A DNA stretch of 18,031 nucleotides from Rhodocyclaceae bacterium UBA6160 (lineage in GTDB: Bacteria > Pseudomonadota > Gammaproteobacteria > Burkholderiales > Rhodocyclaceae): NCBI GenBank assembly GCA_002422995.1, contig DIUK01000139.1, positions 400 through 18,430 on the forward strand. Direction: 5' to 3'. The first letter of the stretch is position 1. Every line of letters starts with the position of its first letter. Under the pieces are notes generated by a model. That model worked only from the letters and a program-made list of their open reading frames with translations. It did no database searches and was not told where the DNA came from. Below, piece after piece: positions 1-7,524 of the stretch. Both the position numbers and the translations under genes were made by a program.

Positions 1-833
1 GTGAAGGTAACGACTTCTATCATGAGATGGAAGAGTCCAAAGTGCTGGATAAAGTGGCCATGGTGTTTGGTCAGATGAATGAGCCACCTGGCAACCGTTT
101 GCGCGTAGCGTTGACCGGCTTGACTATGGCAGAAAAATTTCGTGACGAAGGTCGCGACATTTTGTTCTTTGTCGATAACATCTATCGGTACACTCTGGCA
201 GGTACCGAAGTTTCTGCTTTGCTAGGCCGTATGCCTTCTGCGGTAGGTTACCAGCCAACACTAGCCGATGAAATGGGTCGCTTGCAAGAACGTATTACCT
301 CAACCAAAGTGGGTTCGATTACCTCCATTCAAGCGGTTTATGTGCCAGCGGATGACTTGACTGATCCATCCCCAGCCACGACTTTCTTGCATCTGGATGC
401 TACCGTTGTGTTGTCGCGTGATATTGCTGCCTTGGGTATTTACCCTGCGGTTGATCCTCTGGATTCAACGTCACGTCAGCTGGACCCGCTCGTTGTTGGT
501 GAAGAGCACTATAACGTTGCCCGCCGCGTGCAATCGAACCTGCAGCGTTATAAAGAGTTGCGTGACATCATTGCGATTCTTGGTATGGACGAATTAGCGC
601 CGGAAGACAAACTGGCTGTGTCACGTGCCCGTAAGATTCAGCGCTTCCTGTCGCAACCCTTTAACGTAGCCGAAGTATTTACTGGTTCACCCGGCAAAAT
701 TGTGCCGTTAGCCGACACAATCAAGGGCTTCAAGATGATTGTGGATGGCGAGTGTGACGAATTGCCAGAGCAGGCTTTCTATATGGTTGGTACCATCGAA
801 GAAGTATTTGAAAAGGCTAAGACACTGCAATAA
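1..833 (+). CDS. atpD: ATP synthase F1 subunit beta, 3' part (5' end outside window)
   Basis: Catalytic beta subunit of the F1 sector of the membrane ATP synthase, which makes ATP from ADP and phosphate using the proton gradient. The reading frame is open from base 3 and begins inside the gene (GNDFYHEMEES), so about 276 residues remain of a family length near 460; the P-loop part lies upstream of the window. Visible family motifs are GQMNEPPGNRLRVALTGLTM, FFVDNIYRYTLAGTEVSALLGR, the SIQAVYVPADDLTDPSPATT stretch, and DELAPED, the counterpart of the DELSEED loop that contacts gamma. atpC follows 41 bases later in the same direction, as expected at the end of an atp operon. Identity is essentially certain; an internal ATG at 27 is not the true start. 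Confidence 0.98.
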   Translation, partial: EGNDFYHEMEESKVLDKVAMVFGQMNEPPGNRLRVALTGLTMAEKFRDEGRDILFFVDNIYRYTLAGTEVSALLGRMPSAVGYQPTLADEMGRLQERITSTKVGSITSIQAVYVPADDLTDPSPATTFLHLDATVVLSRDIAALGIYPAVDPLDSTSRQLDPLVVGEEHYNVARRVQSNLQRYKELRDIIAILGMDELAPEDKLAVSRARKIQRFLSQPFNVAEVFTGSPGKIVPLADTIKGFKMIVDGECDELPEQAFYMVGTIEEVFEKAKTLQ

Positions 834-874
834 CAAGTCGTCCTAATAATTGCTTGTGAGATGAAAGATAAATA

Positions 875-1297
875 ATGGCCATGACAGTTCATGTAGATGT
901 AGTAAGTGCCGAGAAGTCCATTTTTTCTGGTTTGGCAGAGTTTGTTGCTTTGCCCGGCGAAAGTGGTGAATTAGGCATTTTGCCTGGTCACGTGCCCTTG
1001 ATTACGCGCATCAAGCCAGGCACTGTACGTATCAAGCTATCCCATGATAAAGAAGAGTTGATTTTTGTCGCAGGTGGCTTGCTCGAAGTGCAGCCTGGTT
1101 TGGTCACTGTCTTGGCTGATACTGCGATACGCGGTGCAGATCTTGATCAAGCGAAAGCACAAGAGGCTAAGCGGCGTGCTGAAGAAGCGCTGGTTAACCG
1201 CAGTGCTGAAATGGACTACGCGCGTGCGCAAGCAGAATTAAGTGAAGCTATTGCACAATTATCGGCTATTGAGCGGTTACGTAAGCACGGCCATTAA
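875..1297 (+). CDS. atpC: ATP synthase F1 subunit epsilon
   Basis: Epsilon subunit of F1, part of the central rotor stalk and an inhibitor of ATP hydrolysis. The 140 residues match the bacterial length. The N-terminal beta-sandwich is clear (VHVDVVSAEKSIFSG, then LPGESGELGILPGHVPLIT), followed by a charged Ala-rich C-terminal helical hairpin from about residue 90 (DQAKAQEAKRRAEEAL, then ARAQAELSEAIAQL). The start at 875 (MAMTVHV) has only a weak purine-rich stretch upstream; a second ATG at 881 is possible. It is the last gene of the atp operon and is followed at once by a strong palindromic terminator. Confidence 0.97.
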   Translation: MAMTVHVDVVSAEKSIFSGLAEFVALPGESGELGILPGHVPLITRIKPGTVRIKLSHDKEELIFVAGGLLEVQPGLVTVLADTAIRGADLDQAKAQEAKRRAEEALVNRSAEMDYARAQAELSEAIAQLSAIERLRKHGH

Positions 1298-1333
1298 TAC
1301 AGTACAGCAATACGGTCGCACTTTGATGTTGGT

Positions 1334-1377
1334 TGAGGCATAAAAAAAGCAGCTTAAGCTGCTTTTTTTATGCCTCA
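1334..1377. terminator. Bidirectional terminator between atpC and sodB
   Basis: Perfect 44-bp palindrome centred at 1355/1356. The GC-containing core AGCAGCTTAAGCTGCT is flanked by seven A on the left and seven T on the right, with TGAGGCAT/ATGCCTCA outside. Read either way it gives a GCAGC/GCTGC stem followed by a U run, so it can end both atpC (+) and sodB (-). Confidence 0.93.
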
Positions 1378-1387
1378 TGCAATTTGC

Positions 1388-1972
1388 TTAAGCAAAGTTT
1401 TTTGCAGCAAAATCCCAGTTTGCAAGCGAAGTGAGGAAAGTTTCTACGAACTTGGGGCGTGCATTGCGGTAATCAATGTAATAAGCGTGTTCCCAGACAT
1501 CAATGGTGAGTAATGCTTTATCGCCGGACGTCAATGGCGTGCCAGCAGCACTGGTGTTAACAATATCGACAGAGCCATCAGCTTTTTTAACCAGCCAAGT
1601 CCAGCCTGAACCGAAATTACCAACTGCAGATGTTTGAAATGCTTTTTTGAACTCCTCAAAGCTGCCCCATTTAGCAGTAATGGCGGCTGCCAAGGCACCG
1701 GTAGGCTCTCCGCCACCTGCTACTTTCATGCTATTCCAGAAAAAAGTGTGATTCCAAACTTGAGCCGCATTGTTAAAAAGGCCGCCTGCAGGGGCTTTTT
1801 TGATAATGGATTCAAGATCCAGATTTTCGAAATCAGTCCCTTTAATCAGATTGTTCAGATTGGTGACATAGGCTTGGTGATGTTTGCCATGGTGATACTC
1901 GAAAGTTTCTTTCGAAATATGAGGTGCAAGCGCGTCAATAGCGTAGGGGAGAGGGGGTAAAGTATGTTCCAT
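1388..1972 (-). CDS. sodB: Superoxide dismutase, iron type
   Basis: Cytoplasmic Fe-superoxide dismutase, converting superoxide to oxygen and hydrogen peroxide. The 194 residues match the family. The four metal ligands are visible: H27 in FEYHHGKHHQAY, H75 in QVWNHTFFW, and D158 and H162 in DVWEHAYYIDYRN. Q71 in NNAAQVWNH is the active-site glutamine position typical of Fe-type rather than Mn-type enzymes. The start has a good ribosome site (TTGGAG, about six bases before ATG). A likely promoter lies at 2018-2046, so the gene can be expressed separately from ubiJ upstream. It converges on atpC across a shared terminator. Metal preference is inferred from sequence only; cambialistic activity cannot be excluded. 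Confidence 0.96.
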   Translation of the reverse strand: MEHTLPPLPYAIDALAPHISKETFEYHHGKHHQAYVTNLNNLIKGTDFENLDLESIIKKAPAGGLFNNAAQVWNHTFFWNSMKVAGGGEPTGALAAAITAKWGSFEEFKKAFQTSAVGNFGSGWTWLVKKADGSVDIVNTSAAGTPLTSGDKALLTIDVWEHAYYIDYRNARPKFVETFLTSLANWDFAAKNFA

Positions 1973-2017
1973 AGTTGCTCCAAGGAGTAGTGGTGGTGGA
2001 TAAAAGGAGAGTGACTG

Positions 2018-2046
2018 ATTTTAATCAGGATATGCTGACCCGACAA
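2018..2046 (-). promoter_or_regulatory. Likely sigma-70 promoter of sodB with overlapping palindrome
   Basis: On the minus strand a -35 TTGTCG (2041-2046) and a -10 TAAAAT (2018-2023) are separated by exactly 17 bases, about 45-75 bases upstream of the sodB ATG. A palindrome CTGATT-N2-AATCAG (2015-2028) covers the -10 and could be an operator. No recognisable Fur box is seen. Prediction from sequence only. Confidence 0.5.
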
Positions 2047-2142
2047 CCATTAAATGTTTCCGTAATCGTTGTGGCGTCGGGTTTGTTGTATTTTTTGGAT
2101 GGACAACCGCCCATTGGCCAATGCGGTAGCGAGGGCGCACTA

Positions 2143-2715
2143 TCATCCCAGGCGTTGCAGTCTTTCTTCTAGATGCGAAATGTTACCTGGCAACCGATTG
2201 ACAGCCATCGTAAAGTCGGCGCTGGCAATACGGTGCACTAATACTGAGCGCTCTTCAACAAGATATTCACTGAGATTTTCAGTTAGGTTGTTGAGCAGAT
2301 TTTTTTGTTTCACAGCAAAAACGTGAGCGCTTGCTTTCATTCTATTAGCGACGATATCACCAAAAAAACGGGAAAGGTCTTCTTCGATATCCCAGCGCAA
2401 GTGCTGCAAAACATAACCTAGGTTTTGCGCAAAATCGGCTGAGCCACTGATGCGCGCTGTTCGCATAATGGCTGTTTGGCCCTGCCATAACAAGAAAAGA
2501 GTATTGGCGGGCAAGTCGATCAAAACAGCAGGTTGGACATCGGCAGCGGCTTGGGTCAGAAGGCCTTCTGTTGTGACGGTGAATACCAGCGAAAAAGGTG
2601 GTAATGAAATTTTCGCGTGTTGGGCGACAAATGGTTGCAACTTTAGCCGCGCCCACGCGGACTGATCCAGCAGGTGATTCACAAAAGCTAACACTAGCTC
2701 AGGTAGTGGGCGCAT
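2143..2715 (-). CDS. ubiJ: Ubiquinone biosynthesis accessory factor UbiJ (SCP2 domain)
   Basis: UbiJ-type lipid-binding assembly factor of the soluble ubiquinone-synthesis complex, thought to hold the hydrophobic isoprenoid intermediates. The 190-residue length fits. An SCP2-like fold covers roughly residues 15-120, and the diagnostic UbiJ segment LRWDIEEDLSRFFGDIVANR follows. The end is a charged helical tail (HLEERLQRLG). The start lies five bases after the stop of the Tim44-like gene and has AGGA in the overlap zone, so the two are probably co-translated. The residues RIASADFT are encoded by one copy of the dispersed 24-bp repeat. The usual partner ubiB is not next to it here; sodB follows after a 170-base gap. 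Recognition rests on the WDxEEDLxRxxGD motif and the ubiE neighbourhood. Confidence 0.87.
   Translation of the reverse strand: MRPLPELVLAFVNHLLDQSAWARLKLQPFVAQHAKISLPPFSLVFTVTTEGLLTQAAADVQPAVLIDLPANTLFLLWQGQTAIMRTARISGSADFAQNLGYVLQHLRWDIEEDLSRFFGDIVANRMKASAHVFAVKQKNLLNNLTENLSEYLVEERSVLVHRIASADFTMAVNRLPGNISHLEERLQRLG
2212..2235 (+). repeat. Dispersed 24-bp repeat, copy 1 (in ubiJ)
   Basis: Invariant core AAAGTCGGCGCTGG followed by CAATACGGTG. Lies inside ubiJ, antisense to it, where it encodes RIASADF. This is the most divergent copy in the 3' part (T at the 23rd base, CAAT in the variable part). Confidence 0.8.
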
Positions 2716-2720
2716 AAGAG

Positions 2721-3641
2721 TTAGTCCTGCTGTATACCTGCGACTTGCCAGCCGCTAAGACCAGTAACCGGCTTGACCAGGTGCCAGACTTCAGAAAAAG
2801 GCGCAGGCGCTGCATTTGCCGTCTCACGTAGCTGTCCGTAAAAACGCACGCTCGCAATATGTTGTGAGGCCTCGGTTGTTACTTCCAGTAAATCAGCATT
2901 GAGTTGAACAATATCTGTTTGTTGAGCAGCATTTTCACGCTCTTGAAATTGCAGTTGAATTTCAGCAGCCACTTCGGGTGTTGAGAATTGACGAATGTCT
3001 GCCATATCACCGCGATCATTGGCGGCTTGCAGACGAACAAAGTTCAGTTTTGCTTGACGTAAAAAGCCCTCAACATCAAAGTCAGTCGGGATATTGTTGC
3101 CAGAATGGGCAGGAAAAGCAGAATGAGAGGCGCTTGAAGCTGCTTGCGCCGTCTCACCAGCGCCGACTTTTTGTGTGTCAAAGTGCATAGGCTCTTGCCG
3201 AATCGAAACACCTGCAGTTGCGGGTTGGGCGCGCTGCGTGGATAAAGGTGTTGAGCGACTGCCTAGCAAGCGGCGAATGATGAATAGAGCTGCCATGGCT
3301 AAGAGTGCGATCATCAAAAAGTTTGCCACGCCTTCACCTAAGCCAAAGTGTGACAGTAATGCAGCGATGCCCAAACCGGCAGCCAGGCCTGCGATAGGAC
3401 CCATCCAGCGACTCATGCCGCTGCGCGGTTGTGCCTGAGCTGCCGCAGGGGCTGCTGCGTTACGAGCTGGATTTTGCGGCGCGTCGGCTTGGCGGGGCGG
3501 TGTAACGTTGCGATCCACAGTGTTAGTGGAGCGATTCATGCCAAATGAACGACTGCCTCCCAAGCGGCGTGCTTCGGCGCTCTCGACGACTAAGCCTAAG
3601 CTGAATACCAAAATAGCAAAAGTAACGAGTAGTTTTTTCAT
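2721..3641 (-). CDS. Tim44-like domain membrane protein
   Basis: Membrane protein with a C-terminal Tim44-like domain, 306 residues. Visible order: an N-terminal signal or anchor (MKKLLVTFAILVFSLGLVVE, with ARR after it), a Pro/Ala/Gln-rich linker (about 45-75), a Gly/Ala-rich transmembrane pair (about 80-123), a second linker (128-185), then the Tim44-like domain (about 188-305, FDVEGFLRQAKLNFVRLQAAND to VWHLVKP). The bacterial family has no firmly established function; in this class it usually sits between ubiE and ubiJ, as here. Ribosome site AGGAAAAACC precedes ATG. The second linker (KVGAGETAQ) is encoded by a copy of the dispersed repeat, in the opposite orientation to the other copies. 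Confidence 0.85.
   Translation of the reverse strand: MKKLLVTFAILVFSLGLVVESAEARRLGGSRSFGMNRSTNTVDRNVTPPRQADAPQNPARNAAAPAAAQAQPRSGMSRWMGPIAGLAAGLGIAALLSHFGLGEGVANFLMIALLAMAALFIIRRLLGSRSTPLSTQRAQPATAGVSIRQEPMHFDTQKVGAGETAQAASSASHSAFPAHSGNNIPTDFDVEGFLRQAKLNFVRLQAANDRGDMADIRQFSTPEVAAEIQLQFQERENAAQQTDIVQLNADLLEVTTEASQHIASVRFYGQLRETANAAPAPFSEVWHLVKPVTGLSGWQVAGIQQD
3147..3170 (-). repeat. Dispersed 24-bp repeat, copy 2 (in Tim44-like gene)
   Basis: The core AAAGTCGGCGCTGG followed by TGAGACGGCG reads on the minus strand, in the sense direction of the gene, and encodes KVGAGETA in a low-complexity linker. It is the only copy in this orientation. Confidence 0.82.
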
Positions 3642-3722
3642 GGTTTTTCCTGTGTTAAATAATAATGGTGTGGGTAGATTTTTAATGGATGTTATAAGAG
3701 TGGCTTCAGACTTGCTGGCTAT

Positions 3723-4466
3723 TTAAAGTTTATACCCTCGATGCAGGGCGACAACCCCGGCAGAAAGGTTAAATACGTCGACCTGATCAAAGCCTACTTG
3801 TTCCAATATATTTTTCAGCGTGGCCTGGTCGGGATGCATGCGGATAGATTCAGCCAGGTAACGATAGGAATCCGCATCGCCTGCAATTTTTTTACCGAGC
3901 CAAGGCAAAATCTTGAAAGAATAAAGATCGTAAGCTTTTTCTAAAGGCGCCCACACTTTTGAAAATTCAAGCACCAATAGCCGGCCGCCTGGCCGCAGAA
4001 CGCGGTACATCTCGCCGAGTGCCTGTGATTTATTAGTCATGTTGCGCAATCCAAATGCTACGCTGACAATGTCAAAATAATTGTCAGGGAACGGCAGCTT
4101 TTCAGCATCGCATTGCGTAACGGGGACCATAATGCCTTCATTAAGCAAGCGGTCACGGCCTACAGTGAGCATGGCGTTGTTGATATCCGTGAGCCAGACT
4201 TGGCCACCTGTTGCAGACGTTACACCAACACGCTTTGCAAATGCAGCAGAAAGATCTGCTGTGCCACCGGCAACATCCAATACCCGTTCACCTTTACGGG
4301 GTGCTGCCACGGCGATGGTAAATTTTTTCCATAACCGATGCAAACCCACCGACATGAGGTCATTCATTACATCGTATTTGGTCGCCACAGAAGAAAACAC
4401 GCCAGCGACGCGCTGTGCTTTGGTGTCTTCATCCACCGTTTCAAAGCCGAAATGGGTTTTATTCAT
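3723..4466 (-). CDS. ubiE: Ubiquinone/menaquinone biosynthesis C-methyltransferase UbiE
   Basis: SAM-dependent class I methyltransferase that C-methylates the benzoquinol (and demethylmenaquinol) ring in quinone synthesis. The 247 residues match the family. SAM motif I is VLDVAGGTADLS (about 63-73), acidic D94 follows in WLTDIN, and the family signatures FGLRNMT (138-144) and MYRVLRPGGRLLVLEFSK (153-170) are intact. The N-terminal KAQRVAGVFSSVATKYDVMN is also typical. A purine-rich GAGAAAAT precedes the ATG. It lies between the DUF971 gene (75 bases upstream) and the Tim44-like gene (81 bases downstream), in one direction, consistent with a quinone-biosynthesis operon. Confidence 0.97.
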   Translation of the reverse strand: MNKTHFGFETVDEDTKAQRVAGVFSSVATKYDVMNDLMSVGLHRLWKKFTIAVAAPRKGERVLDVAGGTADLSAAFAKRVGVTSATGGQVWLTDINNAMLTVGRDRLLNEGIMVPVTQCDAEKLPFPDNYFDIVSVAFGLRNMTNKSQALGEMYRVLRPGGRLLVLEFSKVWAPLEKAYDLYSFKILPWLGKKIAGDADSYRYLAESIRMHPDQATLKNILEQVGFDQVDVFNLSAGVVALHRGYKL

Positions 4467-4541
4467 GGTATTTTCTCGCGATACGATTGTGCGCTATAGG
4501 TGCCATATGTGCCTTTTGGCAGACTAGTCAAGGCTTGATAG

Positions 4542-4979
4542 TTAGTGCTTGCTTTTGCATCCAGCCAATGGTGTTGGTGATGATGGAGATTCATTTCGTT
4601 CGACTTTCGGCTCACGGCTGGCCCCTGCAGCGGCGAGTCGGTCCAGATAGTCAGCCCATAGTTTGGTTTGATGTGTTCCCAGGTAATAGAGCACATCCCA
4701 AGAAAAAATACCGCTGTCGTGGCCGTCAGAAAATGTTGGTTTAATACCGTAGCTGCCTGCGGGCTCAATGGCCGTAATGGTGACTGAGCGCTTGCCTGTT
4801 TGCAGTGTTTCTTGCCCTTTGCCATGACCGCGAACTTCAGCGGAGGGGCTATAAACACGAAGAAATTCGATAGGCAACTTAAATCGAGCACCATCATCAA
4901 AGGCGACTTCTAATAAATAAGAGGCTTGATGCAATGTGATTTCGGTTGGTTGCGGTGTGGATTGGTCTAGACCAGGCAT
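4542..4979 (-). CDS. DUF971 / gamma-butyrobetaine hydroxylase-like N-terminal domain protein
   Basis: Single-domain protein of 145 residues of the DUF971 family, resembling the N-terminal domain of gamma-butyrobetaine hydroxylase. Visible family blocks: PTEITLHQASYLLEVAFDDG (11-30), LPIEFLRVYSPSAEVRGHG (about 35-53) and GSYGIKPTFSDGHDSGIFSW (about 75-94), then a low-complexity tail rich in Ser/Pro. No catalytic oxygenase domain is attached, so no hydroxylase activity is implied. Its molecular role is not established. A gene of this family commonly precedes ubiE in betaproteobacteria. No clear ribosome site precedes the chosen ATG, but the family homology begins about ten residues into the protein, so a start much further in is unlikely. 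Confidence 0.88.
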   Translation of the reverse strand: MPGLDQSTPQPTEITLHQASYLLEVAFDDGARFKLPIEFLRVYSPSAEVRGHGKGQETLQTGKRSVTITAIEPAGSYGIKPTFSDGHDSGIFSWDVLYYLGTHQTKLWADYLDRLAAAGASREPKVERNESPSSPTPLAGCKSKH

Positions 4980-5131
4980 AGGGATTTGTAGATATCAGTG
5001 GCGTCAAGCTAAGTGTAGCAAGAAGATGCGCATGGCAAATTGACTAGTTCAACATGATAACGCAGGCCAGATGCCGATTGATCGAAGAATGGCCGACTGA
5101 CGGAAGAACGAAAAGCGCCATCTGCCATAGC

Positions 5132-7129
5132 CTAAAACTCAAGTGGATCAACATCCAGGTGCCATCGCAAGGTTCGCGGACGTTTGGCGCCATGCAAGTC
5201 AAGGTGCCATAGTGACAGAAAATGCTGCAACGCAGGACGATTGGTCGATTCAACCAACAGTTGTGCGCGTTCCAGGGCCATCAGTCGTTGCATGCGCATC
5301 GGTACAGGGTCGTACAGCGTGAGGTGATTTTCGTCGATGGTTGTTGCGATATGCTCGCCGAGGGTTCTGGCATGTGCCAGAAAAGCAACCGCATCCTCTA
5401 TTGCGGGGCTTTCTGCACGCAGCAGAGCCTGGAAGGTAAAGGGCGGAAAGCCGGCAGTTCTGCGATCATCGAGTTGCGATTTGGCAAACCGGGCGTAGTC
5501 GTGGTCAATTAGCGCCTGATAAAGTGGATGTGTTGGGTATTCGGTTTGAATTAACACCTCGCCGGGTAGATCTGCCCGTCCACTGCGTCCTCCTACCTGC
5601 ATCAGCTGAGCAAACAAACGCTCTGGCGCGCGAAAGTCTGCGGCAAATAATGCCGCATCGGCGCTAATGGCACCAACCAGTGTAAGTTTGGGAAAATCGT
5701 GCCCTTTGGCGAGCATTTGTGTGCCGATCAGAATATCCACTTCCCCTGCATGAATGCTGGTGAGCAACGCCTGCCATTTTTTAGGGCTATTGGCAGAATC
5801 CCGGTCAACGCGGAGAACGCGAGCCTGAGGAAAGCGTTCAATGAGTGCTGCTTCAACACGCTGGGTACCGCGACCGAAGGGCTGGAGATCAATGTTGCCG
5901 CAATCCGGGCAGGCATGGGGGATCGCGCGCTCACCACCGCAGTGATGGCAACGCAGGCGTTTATCTGCCAAATGCACCACCATATTTGCTGCGCAATGCA
6001 GACAGCGGGAAATCCAGCCGCAAGCAGCACAGGCCAAAACAGGTGCGTAGCCACGCCGATTGAGAAAGACCAAACTTTGCTCACCGCGTTCGAGCCGAAG
6101 CGTTATGGCAGAAATTAAGGCGGCACTCAAACCTTCTTGCAGTTTTTCTCTTCGAGTATCCACTGTGCGCACGACAGGCGGCGCCTCGGCCACCGCACGT
6201 TCGGGTAGTTCTAATAAGCGATAGCGACTTACCGTGGCGTGGTAAAAAGTTTCTAAAGAAGGGGTAGCGGAACCCAGGACGATGGGGCAGTTACATTGAT
6301 GAGCACGCCAAATGGCTAAGTCGCGGGCGGAATATCGTACGCCATCTTGTTGCTTGAAAGAGGCATCATGTTCTTCATCAACCAGAATCAGGCGCAAGCG
6401 TGGCAAGGGCGTGAACACAGCTAATCGCGTGCCCAGAACAATCTCTGCTGTGCCATCGAGCGCAGCCAAAAACCCGCGTGCACGTGCCGCATCGCTCACG
6501 CTACTATTGGCAATGACAATTCTGGCCTGGGGGAAACGGGCACGCACCCGGCCTTCGAGCTGCGGGGTCAAGGCAATTTCCGGCACCAGCATCAAGGCTT
6601 GACCACCCTGCGCGAGTACTGCCTCAATGGCACGCAAATACACTTCTGTTTTGCCACTTCCGGTTACCCCGTGCAGGAGGAAAGTCTGAAAACTATCTGC
6701 ACGAATGATTTCCGCCACAGCTGTTTGCTGTGCTGCCAGGAGTGGTGGCAGGGTTGGCTCTGCAGTCGATGTGCCTAAAGCTGCGGATGCTTTTTTAGCC
6801 TTTGGTAACTTGCCTTGTCGTAGCAAGGGTGGCAAAGCAAACGCGGTGACTTCGCCCAATGGTGCTTGGTAATAGCGCGCACAAAATTCACAGAGTGCTA
6901 ACCAATGGTCAGGCAACCGTGGCATGTCACGCAAAATGACCGCGACAGGCTTTAATTTGTCGGCAGGCTGATCGCTGGTTGTGAGCCAGTCAATAATGAT
7001 GCCGATGCGTGTACCACGCCCGAAAGGCACACTGACACGATAGCCGATATCCTCAGCGCTGGCTTCAGGAGCTAAATAGTCAAATAGCCTTGGTAAAGGT
7101 AAATCAAGGGCGATACGGACGATGCTCAT
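5132..7129 (-). CDS. priA: Primosomal protein N' (replication restart helicase PriA)
   Basis: Superfamily 2 DNA helicase that recognises stalled forks and D-loops and starts primosome assembly away from the origin. The 665 residues are slightly short against the E. coli protein (about 730) but all parts are present: N-terminal 3'-end-binding domain (about 1-105, LDLPLPRLFDYLAP), Walker A GVTGSGKT (154-161), Walker B DEEH (251-254), GSATPSLET (286-294), eight zinc-binding cysteines (C367, C370, C376, C379, C394, C397, C407, C410), GTQMLAKGHDF (469-479) and a QVGGRSGR arginine-finger motif (511-518). It is preceded by an AT-rich gap with DnaA-box-like sites, which might affect its expression. 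The DUF971 gene follows after about 150 bases. Confidence 0.97.
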   Translation of the reverse strand: MSIVRIALDLPLPRLFDYLAPEASAEDIGYRVSVPFGRGTRIGIIIDWLTTSDQPADKLKPVAVILRDMPRLPDHWLALCEFCARYYQAPLGEVTAFALPPLLRQGKLPKAKKASAALGTSTAEPTLPPLLAAQQTAVAEIIRADSFQTFLLHGVTGSGKTEVYLRAIEAVLAQGGQALMLVPEIALTPQLEGRVRARFPQARIVIANSSVSDAARARGFLAALDGTAEIVLGTRLAVFTPLPRLRLILVDEEHDASFKQQDGVRYSARDLAIWRAHQCNCPIVLGSATPSLETFYHATVSRYRLLELPERAVAEAPPVVRTVDTRREKLQEGLSAALISAITLRLERGEQSLVFLNRRGYAPVLACAACGWISRCLHCAANMVVHLADKRLRCHHCGGERAIPHACPDCGNIDLQPFGRGTQRVEAALIERFPQARVLRVDRDSANSPKKWQALLTSIHAGEVDILIGTQMLAKGHDFPKLTLVGAISADAALFAADFRAPERLFAQLMQVGGRSGRADLPGEVLIQTEYPTHPLYQALIDHDYARFAKSQLDDRRTAGFPPFTFQALLRAESPAIEDAVAFLAHARTLGEHIATTIDENHLTLYDPVPMRMQRLMALERAQLLVESTNRPALQHFLSLWHLDLHGAKRPRTLRWHLDVDPLEF

Positions 7130-7211
7130 AGTGCGTCAATGGCTTGCTTTGAATAGCTCGAAAATTTATTGGCAAAGTGACGCAACCGACTGTTGTAATA
7201 AGGAAAATTTT

Positions 7212-7234
7212 TTACCCACAAAAACTGTGGATAA
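7212..7234. promoter_or_regulatory. Pair of opposed DnaA boxes
   Basis: TTACCCACA (7212-7220, one mismatch to TTATCCACA) and, five bases on, the perfect inverse TGTGGATAA (7226-7234). Together they form an inverted pair around 100 bases upstream of the priA ATG. Binding is inferred from consensus only. Confidence 0.5.
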
Positions 7235-7438
7235 CTTTGTGAGTAACATCTACGAAAAACACTCAAGTCACGGTTTGGTAAGGTAAATGACTTATTTGTG
7301 CAAAGTTTGAACAAAATAAAAATGATTTAAAACAAGTAGTTACATATTTACCTGAAAAATCAATGCTTGGCAGGTACCTGGTGCAGGGCATAACCAATTT
7401 TGTGCATAAGTCAACATTTTGGTATTAAATCTTTAGGT

Positions 7439-7477
7439 AAAAAAACCGTGATTACAACCCTTGATTGGCGCGGTTTT
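7439..7477 (-). terminator. Possible terminator of hemE
   Basis: On the minus strand AAAACCG (7471-7477) and CGGTTTT (7442-7448) can pair across a 22-base loop and are followed by a run of T (7439-7445 as A on the + strand). The stem is short and the loop long, so this is a weak candidate. Confidence 0.35.
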
Positions 7478-7524
7478 CGGGCAGGTGAATTCTGTTAACC
7501 CCTGTGCCGTCATGGCATTGAGAA

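Larger units (their letters stand above)
7130..7524. other. 395-bp AT-rich intergenic region with DnaA-box-like sites
   Basis: No gene is visible here. The region separates the 3' end of hemE from the start of priA. It holds a perfect DnaA box TGTGGATAA (7226-7234), 8-of-9 matches TTACCCACA (7212-7220) and TGTGCATAA (7401-7409), and a 7-of-9 match TGTGAGTAA (7238-7246). Between them lies an A/T-rich stretch (about 7305-7355). The priA promoter should lie in it, but no convincing -35/-10 pair was found. It could be a DnaA-responsive promoter region or part of a replication origin. No GATC clusters are seen. Confidence 0.55.

Noticed and set aside
4463..4900. Second open frame of about 145 codons overlapping the DUF971 gene, minus strand.
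   Set aside because: It lies in another frame of a gene with clear family motifs and shows no protein pattern of its own; a shadow of that gene.
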